A stretch of 15,131 nt of DNA, from NCBI GenBank assembly GCA_964414595.1, contig CAYPXJ010000034.1, forward strand, positions 1 through 15,131. The letters are read 5' to 3'. Positions 1 to 7,880 of the stretch are shown here, piece by piece. The notes under the pieces are model-generated. The model had not been told where the DNA came from. It saw only the letters and a list, made by a program, of their open reading frames with translations, and made no database searches. The DNA comes from CAYPXJ01 sp964414595. GTDB lineage: Bacteria; Pseudomonadota; Alphaproteobacteria; Rickettsiales; CAIJLX01. The position numbers were made by a program, and so were the translations under genes. How positions within the stretch are numbered: the stretch's first letter is position 1; each line of letters begins with the position of its first letter.

Positions 1-582
1 ACCAAGTTCTTCGGAACATTTTACAATGAGCTCGTTGATAACGTCCGACATAATGGGATCAAGGCCCGTGGTCGGCTCATCAAAGAAAATTATTTCCGGG
101 GATGCGGCAATAGCCCGAGCAAGGGCTACACGCTTCTGCATTCCGCCTGACAGTTCTACAGGAAATAATTCCCCCACATCCGGCTGAAGTCCTACAGATT
201 GTAGTTTACTAATTGCGATTTCTTTGGCGTCTTTTTCATTCATGCCTTGCGCATGAATCAGTCCAAACGCGACATTGCGCCATATGGGCAAACTATCAAA
301 CAGCGCACCGCCTTGAAAAAGCATACCGAATTTGCGCATCAGTTCATTGCGCTGGCCACTAGTTAAATTAACCGTTTCCTCACCGTCAATTTTGATACTT
401 CCTTCTTCAGGGCGCATCAGGCCGAGAATTGTTTTGATAAGCACCGACTTTCCACTCCCTGAGCCACCAATCACAACTAACGATTCCCCTTTGCCAATCG
501 TTACGTTCACCCCTTGCAAAACACGTTTGCGGCCGAAGGATTTATAAAGGTCTGTTACCTCAATTTTGGGTGATGCGCTCAT
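1..582 (-). CDS. mlaF: MlaF-type phospholipid ABC transporter ATPase (partial, C-terminus beyond window)
   Basis: Cytoplasmic ATPase of an Mla-type lipid transporter, which moves phospholipids between inner and outer membrane. The first 194 residues are visible, starting at the ATG at 582. Visible motifs are Walker A GGSGSGKS (about 39-46), the Q-loop glutamine at about 90, the ABC signature LSGGMQKR (about 144-151) and Walker B IIFFDEP (about 164-170), followed by TTGLDP. Its ATG overlaps the TGA of mlaE by four bases (ATGA), so the two are probably translationally coupled. The usual next gene, an MCE-domain mlaD, would lie beyond the window start. The subfamily call rests on the MlaE partner and on the FGMLFQGGALFDSL stretch after the Q-loop, typical of MlaF/Ttg2A proteins. 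Confidence 0.93.
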   Translation of the reverse strand, partial: MSASPKIEVTDLYKSFGRKRVLQGVNVTIGKGESLVVIGGSGSGKSVLIKTILGLMRPEEGSIKIDGEETVNLTSGQRNELMRKFGMLFQGGALFDSLPIWRNVAFGLIHAQGMNEKDAKEIAISKLQSVGLQPDVGELFPVELSGGMQKRVALARAIAASPEIIFFDEPTTGLDPIMSDVINELIVKCSEELG

Positions 583-1415
583 TTGGAGAAAAACATCTCC
601 GTCAGAATATAGTTGGAAAGCAGAATGAGCACCGAAGCACTTACCACCGCATACGTCGTCGCCTGCCCTACGCCTTGCGCGCCTTTTCCAGAGTGATAAC
701 CATTATAACAACCCATCAGCGCAATAATAAAACCGAACACAGAAGCCTTTATTAAACCGGAAATTACATCTTTGGTTTCCAAATATTCGAATGTGCTGTG
801 CAAATAGGTGGAGGGATTAAAACCTAATTTATGAATCCCTACCAGATACCCTCCATATACGCCGATAACATCGGCAATCAGCACCAAAATCGGCAGCGTC
901 ACAATTCCCGCCAGCACGCGCGGCGCGAAAAGATATTGAAACGGATTGGTAGAAAGCGTGGTGAGTGCATCAATTTGCTCAGTTACACGCATAGTACCTA
1001 TTTCGGCGGCCATCGCGGCACCCACACGGCCTGCTACCATCAAACCCGCTAACACCGGCCCTAGTTCGCGCGTGATCGAAATCACCACCACTGTTGCAAT
1101 AGAACTTTCGGCATTAAAACGCGAAAAGCCCGTATAACTTTGCAGCGCTAGTACCGCACCGGTAAAAATCGCCGTCAGTCCTACAACTGGTAAAGAATAA
1201 TAGCCAATATCTACCATTTGTTTACTAATCGCGCGCCAATAGTAAGGGGGGCGAACCATGCCATAAATGCACTGGCTCATGAAGATTATCAAGCGTCCGG
1301 TTGAACCAAAGAACGCAAGTACCACACTACCGATTAGCTGAGAAAAATTTTCAAGCCGACGTAGCGTTTGCAAAAACTTTAAGCGAATAGGTTGGGAACG
1401 AAGCGCAACTTCCAT
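579..1415 (-). CDS. mlaE: MlaE-family ABC transporter permease
   Basis: Inner-membrane permease of the Mla lipid transporter, 278 residues, slightly longer than the roughly 260 usual for the family. The diagnostic conserved block ELGPVLAGLMVAGRVGAAMA is at about 117-136 and continues as EIGTMRVTEQIDAL; it is the loop that contacts the ATPase. Hydrophobic membrane segments lie at about 74-93, 105-137, 160-195 and 225-275. The ATG at 1415 has no clear Shine-Dalgarno sequence; a candidate promoter ends only a few bases upstream of it. It is followed by mlaF with a four-base ATGA overlap. It lies 47 bases downstream of alaS on the same strand, so readthrough from alaS is also possible. The family assignment is firm; the transported lipid and direction are inferred from the family. 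Confidence 0.93.
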   Translation of the reverse strand: MEVALRSQPIRLKFLQTLRRLENFSQLIGSVVLAFFGSTGRLIIFMSQCIYGMVRPPYYWRAISKQMVDIGYYSLPVVGLTAIFTGAVLALQSYTGFSRFNAESSIATVVVISITRELGPVLAGLMVAGRVGAAMAAEIGTMRVTEQIDALTTLSTNPFQYLFAPRVLAGIVTLPILVLIADVIGVYGGYLVGIHKLGFNPSTYLHSTFEYLETKDVISGLIKASVFGFIIALMGCYNGYHSGKGAQGVGQATTYAVVSASVLILLSNYILTEMFFSK

Positions 1416-1425
1416 AATGTTAGGA

Positions 1426-1454
1426 AAGATACATACGCTTTAGGGATTTGTCAC
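1426..1454 (-). promoter_or_regulatory. Candidate sigma70-type promoter for mlaE-mlaF
   Basis: On the minus strand GTGACA (1454-1449, five of six matches to TTGACA) is followed after 17 bases by TATCTT (1431-1426, four of six matches to TATAAT). It lies in the only gap between alaS and mlaE. The expected transcription start would be about four bases before the mlaE ATG, giving a nearly leaderless message, which fits the absence of a clear ribosome binding site. The call is by eye only. Confidence 0.35.
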
Positions 1455-1462
1455 CTACCGCG

Positions 1463-4105
1463 TTAGGCAGCGAGTTTTGCCTTTACCTGTGCGATGGCTG
1501 CTTCCGCTTTAGCCGTATCTGCACCGCCAGCCTGAGCAAGATCCGGGCGGCCACCTCCGCCTTTACCGCCTGTGGCTTCTGACATAATTTTTACCAGATC
1601 CACAGCACTTAACTTGGCGGTCAAATCTTCCGTTACACCGACAATTAACGACAGCTTATCGCCATCAACGGCCGCAAGTGCCACTACGCCGCTGCCCACC
1701 TGCTTCTTAAAATCATCGGCAATAGGTTTTAGATCTTTTCCCGGCACACCCTGCAACACTTTGCCGATAAATTTCACGCCGGATATGTTCTCCACCTCGG
1801 TGCCGGAAGATGACGCACCACCACCGCCCATCGCGATCAGGCGCTGCGCGTCTTTAAGTTCTTTCTCAAGTTTTTTGCGCTCTTCTAGCAACGCCTCAAT
1901 GCGGGGGCCCACTTCTTCCGGTGCTGACTTCAGAGCGCTTGCTATCGTCTGCAACTGCGCGTTTTGGTGATGTACAAACGCTAAAGCCGCGTCGCCCGTG
2001 ACTGCTTCAATACGGCGCACACCGGCTGAAACGCCGGACTCTTTTATAATTTTAAAAAACCCAATGTCGCCCGTGCGGCGCACATGCGTACCGCCACATA
2101 ATTCCACAGAATAGGCTTTATCGTCTGCAAAACCCATGGAAAGTACGCGCACTTCATCGCCATATTTTTCGCCAAACATCGCCACCGCGCCAGCAGAAAT
2201 TGCCTCATCCGTTTTCATCAGTTTCGTATCCACCGCATGATTCTCACGCACAAGGCGATTTACTTCGCGCTCAACTTCCTGAATTTCTTCCTGCATCATT
2301 GGTTTTGGATGGCTGATATCAAAACGTAAACGCTCACCTGCTACCAGCGAACCTTTCTGCGTCACATGCGCACCGAGCACTTTCTTCAGCGCCGCATGCA
2401 AAATATGCGTTGCCGAATGATTCGCGCGCAATTTGTTACGTCGTACTTCATCAATTTCTAAATCAAGCACTTGGCCGGTTTTCACCACGCCTTTTTCCAC
2501 AATCCCAACATGCACGTGCAAATCGCCAAGATATTTTTTCGTATCGGTAATGCGAATCGTTACTTCCGGCGAAGAAAGCACACCCGAATCCCCCGCCTGA
2601 CCACCAGATTCGCCATAAAACGGCGTCTGATTCGTGATAATATATACGGCATCGTCTTGTTTCACTTGGCGGGTTTCTTTGCCATCTTTCACCATAGCAA
2701 CGATTTCGCCTTTCGCCTTATGCAAGTCATAACCGAGAAACTCTGTCGCACCAATTCGTTCCCGAATATTAAACCAAATATCTTCGGTTGCCGTTTCACC
2801 GGAACCTTTCCATGCGGCGCGTGCCTTTTTCTTTTGCTCCGCCATCGACACATCGAAACCTTTTTGATCAATGCCGATGCCTTTGCTCTTCAAAATATCT
2901 TCCGTTAAATCGAGTGGAAAACCATAGGTATCGTAAAGTTTAAACGCGATATCGCCTGGTAAATTCGCACCTTTACGCAAACGCTCCGTCTCCTGATCCA
3001 AAAGCTTGAGACCACGCTCCAGCGTTTCTTTAAAGCGTGTTTCTTCCGATTTCAGTGTTTCCGTTACCAATGCTTCAGCGCGCAAAATTTCAGGATATGC
3101 TTTACCCATCAGCCCTGTAAGCGCTGGCACCAGTTTATACATCAGCGGTTCTTTACACCCAATCATGTGCGCGTGACGCATGGCGCGGCGCATAATGCGG
3201 CGCAGCACATAGCCGCGGCCTTCGTTGCTTGGCAACACGCCGTCCGCAACAAGGAATGTCGCCGCCCGCAAATGGTCGGCAATCACACGCCGCGACGTTT
3301 CAAAATCCGCTTTTGCATTACCAGACTGCTGTTTTATCGCGCCAATTAGTTCACGGAAAACATCAATCTCGAAATTATCATGCACGCCTTGCATCACGGC
3401 GCTAATGCGCTCGAGCCCCATACCTGTATCAATCGAAGGCTTGGGAAGGTTGGTCTGCGTGCCATCCGCATGTTTTTCAAATTGCATGAAAACCAAATTC
3501 CAAATTTCTACGAAACGGTCGCCATCCGCATCGGGCGAGCCGGGCGGGCCGCCGGCAATTTTATCGCCGTGGTCATAGAAAATTTCCGAGCACGGACCGC
3601 ACGGGCCGGTATCGCCCATCGACCAGAAATTATCGTTGGTCGCGATACGCACGATACGGTTTTCGGGCAAGCCACTGATTTTCTTCCAGAGGTTAAAGGC
3701 CTCGTCGTCCGTATGATATACCGTGACGGTAAGTCTATCAGCAGGCAGGCCGAGTGTTTTATGCACCAGGTTCCAGCCATGCGTTATTGCCTGCTCCTTG
3801 AAATAATCGCCGAAGGAAAAATTGCCGAGCATTTCGAAAAACGTATGGTGACGCGCGGTGTAACCGACATTATCTAAATCATTATGTTTGCCACCCGCGC
3901 GTACGCATTTCTGGCTGGAAGCCGCACGCGGTGCTGGCGCCTTCTCCGCACCCGTGAAAATATTTTTAAACGGCACCATCCCCGCATTGACGAACATCAG
4001 TGTTGGGTCGTTATGCGGCACAAGCGGGCTCGATGGCACGATTTTATGGTCGTGCTTCGAGAAATAATCCAGAAACGCCTGGCGTGTGTCGTTTAAAGTC
4101 GGCAT
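1463..4105 (-). CDS. alaS: Alanine-tRNA ligase
   Basis: Cytoplasmic alanyl-tRNA synthetase, 880 residues, the normal full length for bacterial AlaS. The N-terminal class II catalytic domain shows the near-invariant runs SSPLVPHNDPTLMFVNAGMV and SQKCVRAGGKHNDLDNVGYT, and the motif 3 region DTGMGLERI. The editing domain carries both zinc-site halves: HSATH with histidines at 563 and 567, and CGGTH with Cys670 and His674, so removal of mischarged Ser/Gly should be intact. The C-Ala domain ends with a glycine-rich GGKGGGGRPDLAQAGG block near 850-865. The ATG at 4105 is 21 bases after the recA stop. No Shine-Dalgarno sequence is evident, so translation may depend on coupling to recA. The recA-alaS pairing is common in alphaproteobacteria. 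Confidence 0.98.
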   Translation of the reverse strand: MPTLNDTRQAFLDYFSKHDHKIVPSSPLVPHNDPTLMFVNAGMVPFKNIFTGAEKAPAPRAASSQKCVRAGGKHNDLDNVGYTARHHTFFEMLGNFSFGDYFKEQAITHGWNLVHKTLGLPADRLTVTVYHTDDEAFNLWKKISGLPENRIVRIATNDNFWSMGDTGPCGPCSEIFYDHGDKIAGGPPGSPDADGDRFVEIWNLVFMQFEKHADGTQTNLPKPSIDTGMGLERISAVMQGVHDNFEIDVFRELIGAIKQQSGNAKADFETSRRVIADHLRAATFLVADGVLPSNEGRGYVLRRIMRRAMRHAHMIGCKEPLMYKLVPALTGLMGKAYPEILRAEALVTETLKSEETRFKETLERGLKLLDQETERLRKGANLPGDIAFKLYDTYGFPLDLTEDILKSKGIGIDQKGFDVSMAEQKKKARAAWKGSGETATEDIWFNIRERIGATEFLGYDLHKAKGEIVAMVKDGKETRQVKQDDAVYIITNQTPFYGESGGQAGDSGVLSSPEVTIRITDTKKYLGDLHVHVGIVEKGVVKTGQVLDLEIDEVRRNKLRANHSATHILHAALKKVLGAHVTQKGSLVAGERLRFDISHPKPMMQEEIQEVEREVNRLVRENHAVDTKLMKTDEAISAGAVAMFGEKYGDEVRVLSMGFADDKAYSVELCGGTHVRRTGDIGFFKIIKESGVSAGVRRIEAVTGDAALAFVHHQNAQLQTIASALKSAPEEVGPRIEALLEERKKLEKELKDAQRLIAMGGGGASSSGTEVENISGVKFIGKVLQGVPGKDLKPIADDFKKQVGSGVVALAAVDGDKLSLIVGVTEDLTAKLSAVDLVKIMSEATGGKGGGGRPDLAQAGGADTAKAEAAIAQVKAKLAA

Positions 4106-4109
4106 GAAA

Positions 4110-4123
4110 AATCGTGAATCGTG
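4110..4123 (-). repeat. Two tandem copies of a 7-base unit between recA and alaS
   Basis: On the minus strand CACGATT occurs twice in direct tandem within the 21-base recA-alaS gap. It fills most of the place where an alaS ribosome binding site would be expected. It is short enough to be chance. Confidence 0.5.
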
Positions 4124-4126
4124 CGA

Positions 4127-5167
4127 TTAGGCTTCCGCAGCTTCATGCAGCGATTCTTCTACTGCGCTGTCTTCCATGATTTTGGTCAGAACACCCGCTT
4201 TTTCGCGTACTTTTTTCTGAATCTCTTCTGCCACTTTGGCATTTTCTTTCAGAAATTGGCGCGCCGATTCGCGGCCTTGACCAATGCGTTCACCGCCATA
4301 GGAAAACCAGGCGCCGGATTTTTCAATAATCTCGGCTTTCACACCCATATCGAGAATCTCACCGGTGCGCGAAATGCCCTCGCCGTACATAATATCGAAC
4401 TCTACCACTTTGAACGGCGGTGCGACTTTGTTCTTCACGACTTTCACGCGCGTTTGGTTGCCCACGATTTCCTCTTTATCCTTAATCGAGCCGATGCGGC
4501 GAATATCGAGACGTACGGACGCATAAAATTTTAGCGCGTTACCGCCGGTCGTGGTTTCGGGGTTACCGAACATCACGCCGATTTTACTGCGAATCTGGTT
4601 AATGAAAATCACCATACAGTTCGTTTTGGAAATCGAACCGGTTAGCTTGCGTAGCGCCTGGCTCATCAAGCGCGCTTGCAGACCCATGTGCGAATCGCCC
4701 ATCTCGCCTTCCAGCTCGGCTTTGGGCACGAGCGCGGCCACCGAATCCACCACCAATACATCCACCCCGCCGGAACGCACGAGCGTATCGGCGATTTCGA
4801 GCGCTTGTTCACCGGTATCCGGCTGTGCCACAATCAGATTGTTTACATCTACGCCAAGTTTGCCTGCATAAACCGGGTCAAGCGCGTGCTCCGCATCGAC
4901 AAATGCGCAAACGCCGCCTTTTTTCTGCGCTTCATGCACCACGTGCAGCGCCAGCGTGGTTTTACCGGAGCTTTCCGGCCCATAAATTTCAATGATACGG
5001 CCTTTCGGCAAACCGCCAACGCCCAGCGCAATATCCAAGCCCAGCGATCCAGTGGAAATCGTATCCACCTGAATAGTCTCTTTCTGACCAAGCTTCATTA
5101 CAGAGCCTTTGCCGAAGGCTTTTTCAATCTGGCTGATAGCGCTTTCAATAGCTTTCTGTTTGCTCAT
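4127..5167 (-). CDS. recA: RecA recombinase
   Basis: ATP-dependent strand-exchange protein of homologous recombination and co-protease for LexA, 346 residues. The N-terminus MSKQKAIESAISQIEKAFGK is the canonical RecA opening. Walker A GPESSGKTT is at about 63-71, Walker B VLVVDS lies near 140, the loop L1 region AELEGEMGDSHMG follows, and the L2/ATP-cap segment NPETTTGGNALKFYASVRLD comes near 205-224. I chose the ATG at 5167 over an in-frame ATG at 5260 because the extension would add 31 unconserved residues and an AAAGG lies 10 bases before 5167. The C-terminal tail is acidic, as in other RecA proteins. A promoter candidate lies about 55-83 bases upstream. I see no canonical alphaproteobacterial LexA site there. 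Confidence 0.98.
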   Translation of the reverse strand: MSKQKAIESAISQIEKAFGKGSVMKLGQKETIQVDTISTGSLGLDIALGVGGLPKGRIIEIYGPESSGKTTLALHVVHEAQKKGGVCAFVDAEHALDPVYAGKLGVDVNNLIVAQPDTGEQALEIADTLVRSGGVDVLVVDSVAALVPKAELEGEMGDSHMGLQARLMSQALRKLTGSISKTNCMVIFINQIRSKIGVMFGNPETTTGGNALKFYASVRLDIRRIGSIKDKEEIVGNQTRVKVVKNKVAPPFKVVEFDIMYGEGISRTGEILDMGVKAEIIEKSGAWFSYGGERIGQGRESARQFLKENAKVAEEIQKKVREKAGVLTKIMEDSAVEESLHEAAEA

Positions 5168-5201
5168 GAACGGAGGACCTTTCTGTAAGATACAAGAATG
5201 T

Positions 5202-5229
5202 TTGTAATTTCGCGGATTTGCACTATAAT
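5202..5229 (+). promoter_or_regulatory. Candidate promoter for the 5292-5738 gene, divergent from recA
   Basis: A perfect -10 hexamer TATAAT (5224-5229) is preceded after 16 bases by a weak -35, TTGTAA (5202-5207, four of six matches). It would start transcription near 5236, giving a 5' leader of about 55 bases before the GTG at 5292. It shares four bases of its -10 with the recA promoter on the other strand. Confidence 0.4.
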
Positions 5230-5250
5230 GGGCGCGTGTTGGCAAAGCAA
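5222..5250 (-). promoter_or_regulatory. Candidate recA promoter
   Basis: On the minus strand TTGCTT (5250-5245) and TATAGT (5227-5222) are separated by exactly 17 bases, giving a plausible sigma70-type promoter with a recA leader of about 50 bases. Its -10 element overlaps the -10 of a promoter candidate on the opposite strand. Confidence 0.45.
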
Positions 5251-5291
5251 GGGGTGTCATGGCTTGTGTAACTTGAAGGAGTTGCTAGAGC

Positions 5292-5738
5292 GTGCCTACC
5301 CGTATTTATATGCCCCAATCCTCGGCGGATATTCCGCCTCCCCCGCAAATTCCAAGCGCTGAAGAATCGGCATTTCACGAGATTCCGCTGCTGCATAAGC
5401 ATGTGAAGGACTTTAATCAGTTTATTTACCGTATTTACGAAACACCCGAGAAGTACATGGAGGTGGAAGCTTCCGCGGCCTATGAAGCTATGCAGAAAAG
5501 CGGGCTTAAAAAGGCCAAACGTATTGAGCGTTATATGAAGCGGGTGGAAGAGATTATGGTTCTTGAGCAACTCGTACAAGATACCGAAGACATGGCCCTA
5601 AGGCCGGCGCATGTACCGGATGTGATGACGCCGGAAAAGGCCGTAGAGCTGGCCGCTGCATCTGCGCAGGAACAAAAACCAGCCGAGCCCGCCGCTGCCG
5701 CGCCGGCAGAACCCGCTCCCGAAGCGCCGAAAGCCTAG
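5292..5738 (+). CDS. Hypothetical protein, 148 residues, basic helical core with Ala/Pro/Glu tail
   Basis: I do not recognise this protein. The GTG start is chosen because GAAGGAG (5275-5281) lies 10 bases upstream; the first in-frame ATG (residue 7) has no such site. A proline-rich N-terminus (residues about 10-20) precedes a charged, probably helical core at about 28-105. That core contains KSGLKKAKRIERYMKRVEEI, which looks like an amphipathic helix or short coiled coil. The last 30 residues or so are low-complexity Ala/Pro/Glu and look disordered. There is no signal peptide, membrane segment or cysteine motif, so it is probably cytoplasmic. It is divergent from recA and 42 bases before nadA. 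Codon use resembles the neighbours. The reality of the gene is likely; the function is unknown. Confidence 0.75.
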   Translation: MPTRIYMPQSSADIPPPPQIPSAEESAFHEIPLLHKHVKDFNQFIYRIYETPEKYMEVEASAAYEAMQKSGLKKAKRIERYMKRVEEIMVLEQLVQDTEDMALRPAHVPDVMTPEKAVELAAASAQEQKPAEPAAAAPAEPAPEAPKA

Positions 5739-5780
5739 GTTTTCTCTTTATTTTTGGCTAAAAGTGCCTATATAAGCTTT

Positions 5781-6752
5781 ATGGTTACAAGCTTACAAGA
5801 ATCAGGCATATCGCGCCCGCTATCACGGGATATTGAATCGGATATTCATCGCCTGCGTAAGGAGATGAATGCGGTAATTCTTGCGCATTACTATCAAGAA
5901 GATGAATTGCAGGATATTGCCGATTTTGTAGGTGATTCGCTCGAGCTCTCGCGCAAAGCGGCCGCCACAAACGCGGACGTCATTGTTTTCTGCGGCGTCA
6001 AATTCATGGCGGAAGTGGCAAAAATTCTTTCACCGCAAAAACAGGTGCTGCTTCCGGATATCAAGGCCGGCTGCTCGCTCGAAACTTCCTGCCCGCCGGA
6101 TAAATTCAAAGCTTTTCGCGACGCGCACCCGAACCATGTTTCCATCACTTATATTAACTGCTCAGCAGAGGTGAAGGCTCTTTCCGATATTATCTGCACC
6201 AGTTCCAACGCTGAAAAAATTATTAACCAAATCCCCAAAGACCAGCCTATCCTCTTCGCGCCGGACAAATATCTGGGTAGTTATCTTAAGCGCAAAACGG
6301 GTCGCGAAAATATGGTGCTGTGGGAAGGGAGCTGTATCGTACACGAGCAGTTTAGTGAAAAATCCGTCGTGCAGCTAAAAACCCGCCACCCGCAAGCGCA
6401 TATTATTGCGCATCCGGAATGCCCCGACCAATTACTGCAACATGCAGAACATGTTGGTTCCACTTCCTCGTTGCTCAAATTTACGCAAGCCCATCCTGGG
6501 CAGGAATTTATCGTTCTTACGGAGCCGGGCATTTTGCACCAGATGCGCAAATTATCGCCGGGTAGTGTGTTTCATGATGTACCCGGCACATTTGGCGCAT
6601 GCGTTAGCTGCAATAGCTGTCCGTATATGAAACTTAATACGATGGAAAAACTTTACCATTGCATGCTCACTCGTTCGCCGGAATTGGTAGTGCCGGAAGC
6701 CACGCGCGTGCGAGCAAAAAAATCGCTCGACCGCATGCTCGAAATGAGCTGA
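5781..6752 (+). CDS. nadA: Quinolinate synthase
   Basis: Oxygen-sensitive [4Fe-4S] enzyme that condenses iminoaspartate (made by NadB) with dihydroxyacetone phosphate to give quinolinate for de novo NAD synthesis. The protein has 323 residues from the ATG at 5781. Visible are AHYYQEDE (about 35-42) and GDSLELSR (about 51-58). Cluster-ligand candidates are Cys98 in AGCSLETSCP, Cys214 in HPECP, and one of the cysteines in CVSCNSCPYMKLNTMEKLY (274-292). TEPGILHQM (about 247-255) is also typical. An in-frame TTG at 5754 would add nine residues. Neither start has a Shine-Dalgarno sequence, and TATATA ends six bases before the ATG, so the message could be leaderless. nadB and nadC are not in the window. 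Its stop abuts the stop of rodA. Confidence 0.96.
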   Translation: MVTSLQESGISRPLSRDIESDIHRLRKEMNAVILAHYYQEDELQDIADFVGDSLELSRKAAATNADVIVFCGVKFMAEVAKILSPQKQVLLPDIKAGCSLETSCPPDKFKAFRDAHPNHVSITYINCSAEVKALSDIICTSSNAEKIINQIPKDQPILFAPDKYLGSYLKRKTGRENMVLWEGSCIVHEQFSEKSVVQLKTRHPQAHIIAHPECPDQLLQHAEHVGSTSSLLKFTQAHPGQEFIVLTEPGILHQMRKLSPGSVFHDVPGTFGACVSCNSCPYMKLNTMEKLYHCMLTRSPELVVPEATRVRAKKSLDRMLEMS

Positions 6753-7880
6753 TTAGATATAGACTAAACTATCTCTATCCAGCCGGGCATCGCGATAGAG
6801 ATGCGCATTCAGAACAAACCCCATCCCAATCATCATGGTAATTAATACGCTTCCGCCCCAGGAAAGTAGCGGCAGAGGTACACCCACAACGGGAATCAAT
6901 CCCATCACCATCGCCATATTAATCATGACATGCAGGAACAGTACAATCCCCACTCCACCAGCAACCAAGCGGCCAAATTGATGGTTGCAGGAAAGAGCGA
7001 TGCGCCAGCACATCCAGATAAGGCTAAAATAAAGCGCAATCACCGTCAGCCCTCCCATCATGCCAAACTCTTCTGCCAACATCGTGAAGATAAAATCGGT
7101 TTCTTTTTCCGGCAAAAAGTTCAGCTGGCTTTGCGTACCGTGCAGATAGCCTTTGCCGAAAATACCACCTGAACCAATCGCGATTTTTGACTGCATAATA
7201 TTGTAACCAGCGCCCAAGGGATCCGCTTCGGGGTTTAAGAAGGTCAGCACGCGCTTTTTCTGATAATCATGCATAAACTGCCAAATCAGAGGTATCGCTG
7301 CCAACACAGATGCACCGGCAAAGGCAAATTTTTTCCACCCCATTCCCGCCAGGAACATCAGCACCGCACCTGTCATAATTACCATCGATGCGGTGCCTAG
7401 ATTCGGCTGTTTGAGAATCAGCACCGCCGGCGTTGCAATCAGAAAAAGTGGTATGGCTATGGAAACCAACCTATCAATATCGTTGCTATGGCAATAATGA
7501 AAGAACCGCGCGAGCGCTAAAACCAGCGCTATTTTCATAAATTCTGAGGGCTGGAAATTAAACCCGCCAAGATTCACCCAGCGCTGTGCGCCCATACCGA
7601 TGAAACCCATGAGTTCCACCATAATTAGGAAGCCTATCGCCGCGGCGTATATGACATAAGCAAACTTTATCCACACTTTAATATCTACAACAGCAATCAT
7701 CATCATAACTGGAAACATAAAAATAAAACGCAGGCCTTGTTGTAATGCCCAAGGTTTGAGATGCCCCTGTGCGGCAGAAAAAAGCATCAAGCAGCCAAAG
7801 AGTGCGAGTATAGAAACGACTATCACTATGCCCCAATGAAAATCTTCAAGTCTTTTCCCAAACGGTTTCCGATACACCAT
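6753..7880 (-). CDS. rodA: RodA peptidoglycan glycosyltransferase (SEDS family)
   Basis: Integral membrane SEDS polymerase that extends glycan strands from lipid II during rod elongation, working with the transpeptidase PBP2 encoded just upstream. The protein has 375 residues and about ten hydrophobic segments. Family blocks are QRWVNLGGFNFQPSEFMKIA (about 100-120), the NPEADPLGAGYNIMQSKIAIGSGG region after the middle, LPEKETDFIFTMLAEEFG, and the C-terminal GLIPVVGVPLPLLSWGGS. The ATG at 7880 follows the mrdA TAA with no base between them, and a strong AAGGAGGA lies inside the last codons of mrdA. It is the last gene of the mre cluster and converges directly on nadA. Confidence 0.96.
   Translation of the reverse strand: MVYRKPFGKRLEDFHWGIVIVVSILALFGCLMLFSAAQGHLKPWALQQGLRFIFMFPVMMMIAVVDIKVWIKFAYVIYAAAIGFLIMVELMGFIGMGAQRWVNLGGFNFQPSEFMKIALVLALARFFHYCHSNDIDRLVSIAIPLFLIATPAVLILKQPNLGTASMVIMTGAVLMFLAGMGWKKFAFAGASVLAAIPLIWQFMHDYQKKRVLTFLNPEADPLGAGYNIMQSKIAIGSGGIFGKGYLHGTQSQLNFLPEKETDFIFTMLAEEFGMMGGLTVIALYFSLIWMCWRIALSCNHQFGRLVAGGVGIVLFLHVMINMAMVMGLIPVVGVPLPLLSWGGSVLITMMIGMGFVLNAHLYRDARLDRDSLVYI

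Noticed and set aside
1453..1466. Small hairpin between alaS and mlaE (CCTA...TAGG)
   Set aside because: Four pairs and no following U-tract; not a credible terminator.
4676..5188. 170-residue plus-strand frame opposite recA
   Set aside because: Antisense to highly conserved recA codons, no ribosome binding site, no recognisable domain.
5165..5260. recA start at the upstream ATG (5260), giving a 377-residue protein
   Set aside because: The 31 extra residues are unlike RecA, the MSKQK start at 5167 matches the family and has AAAGG upstream, and the extension would cover the promoter region.
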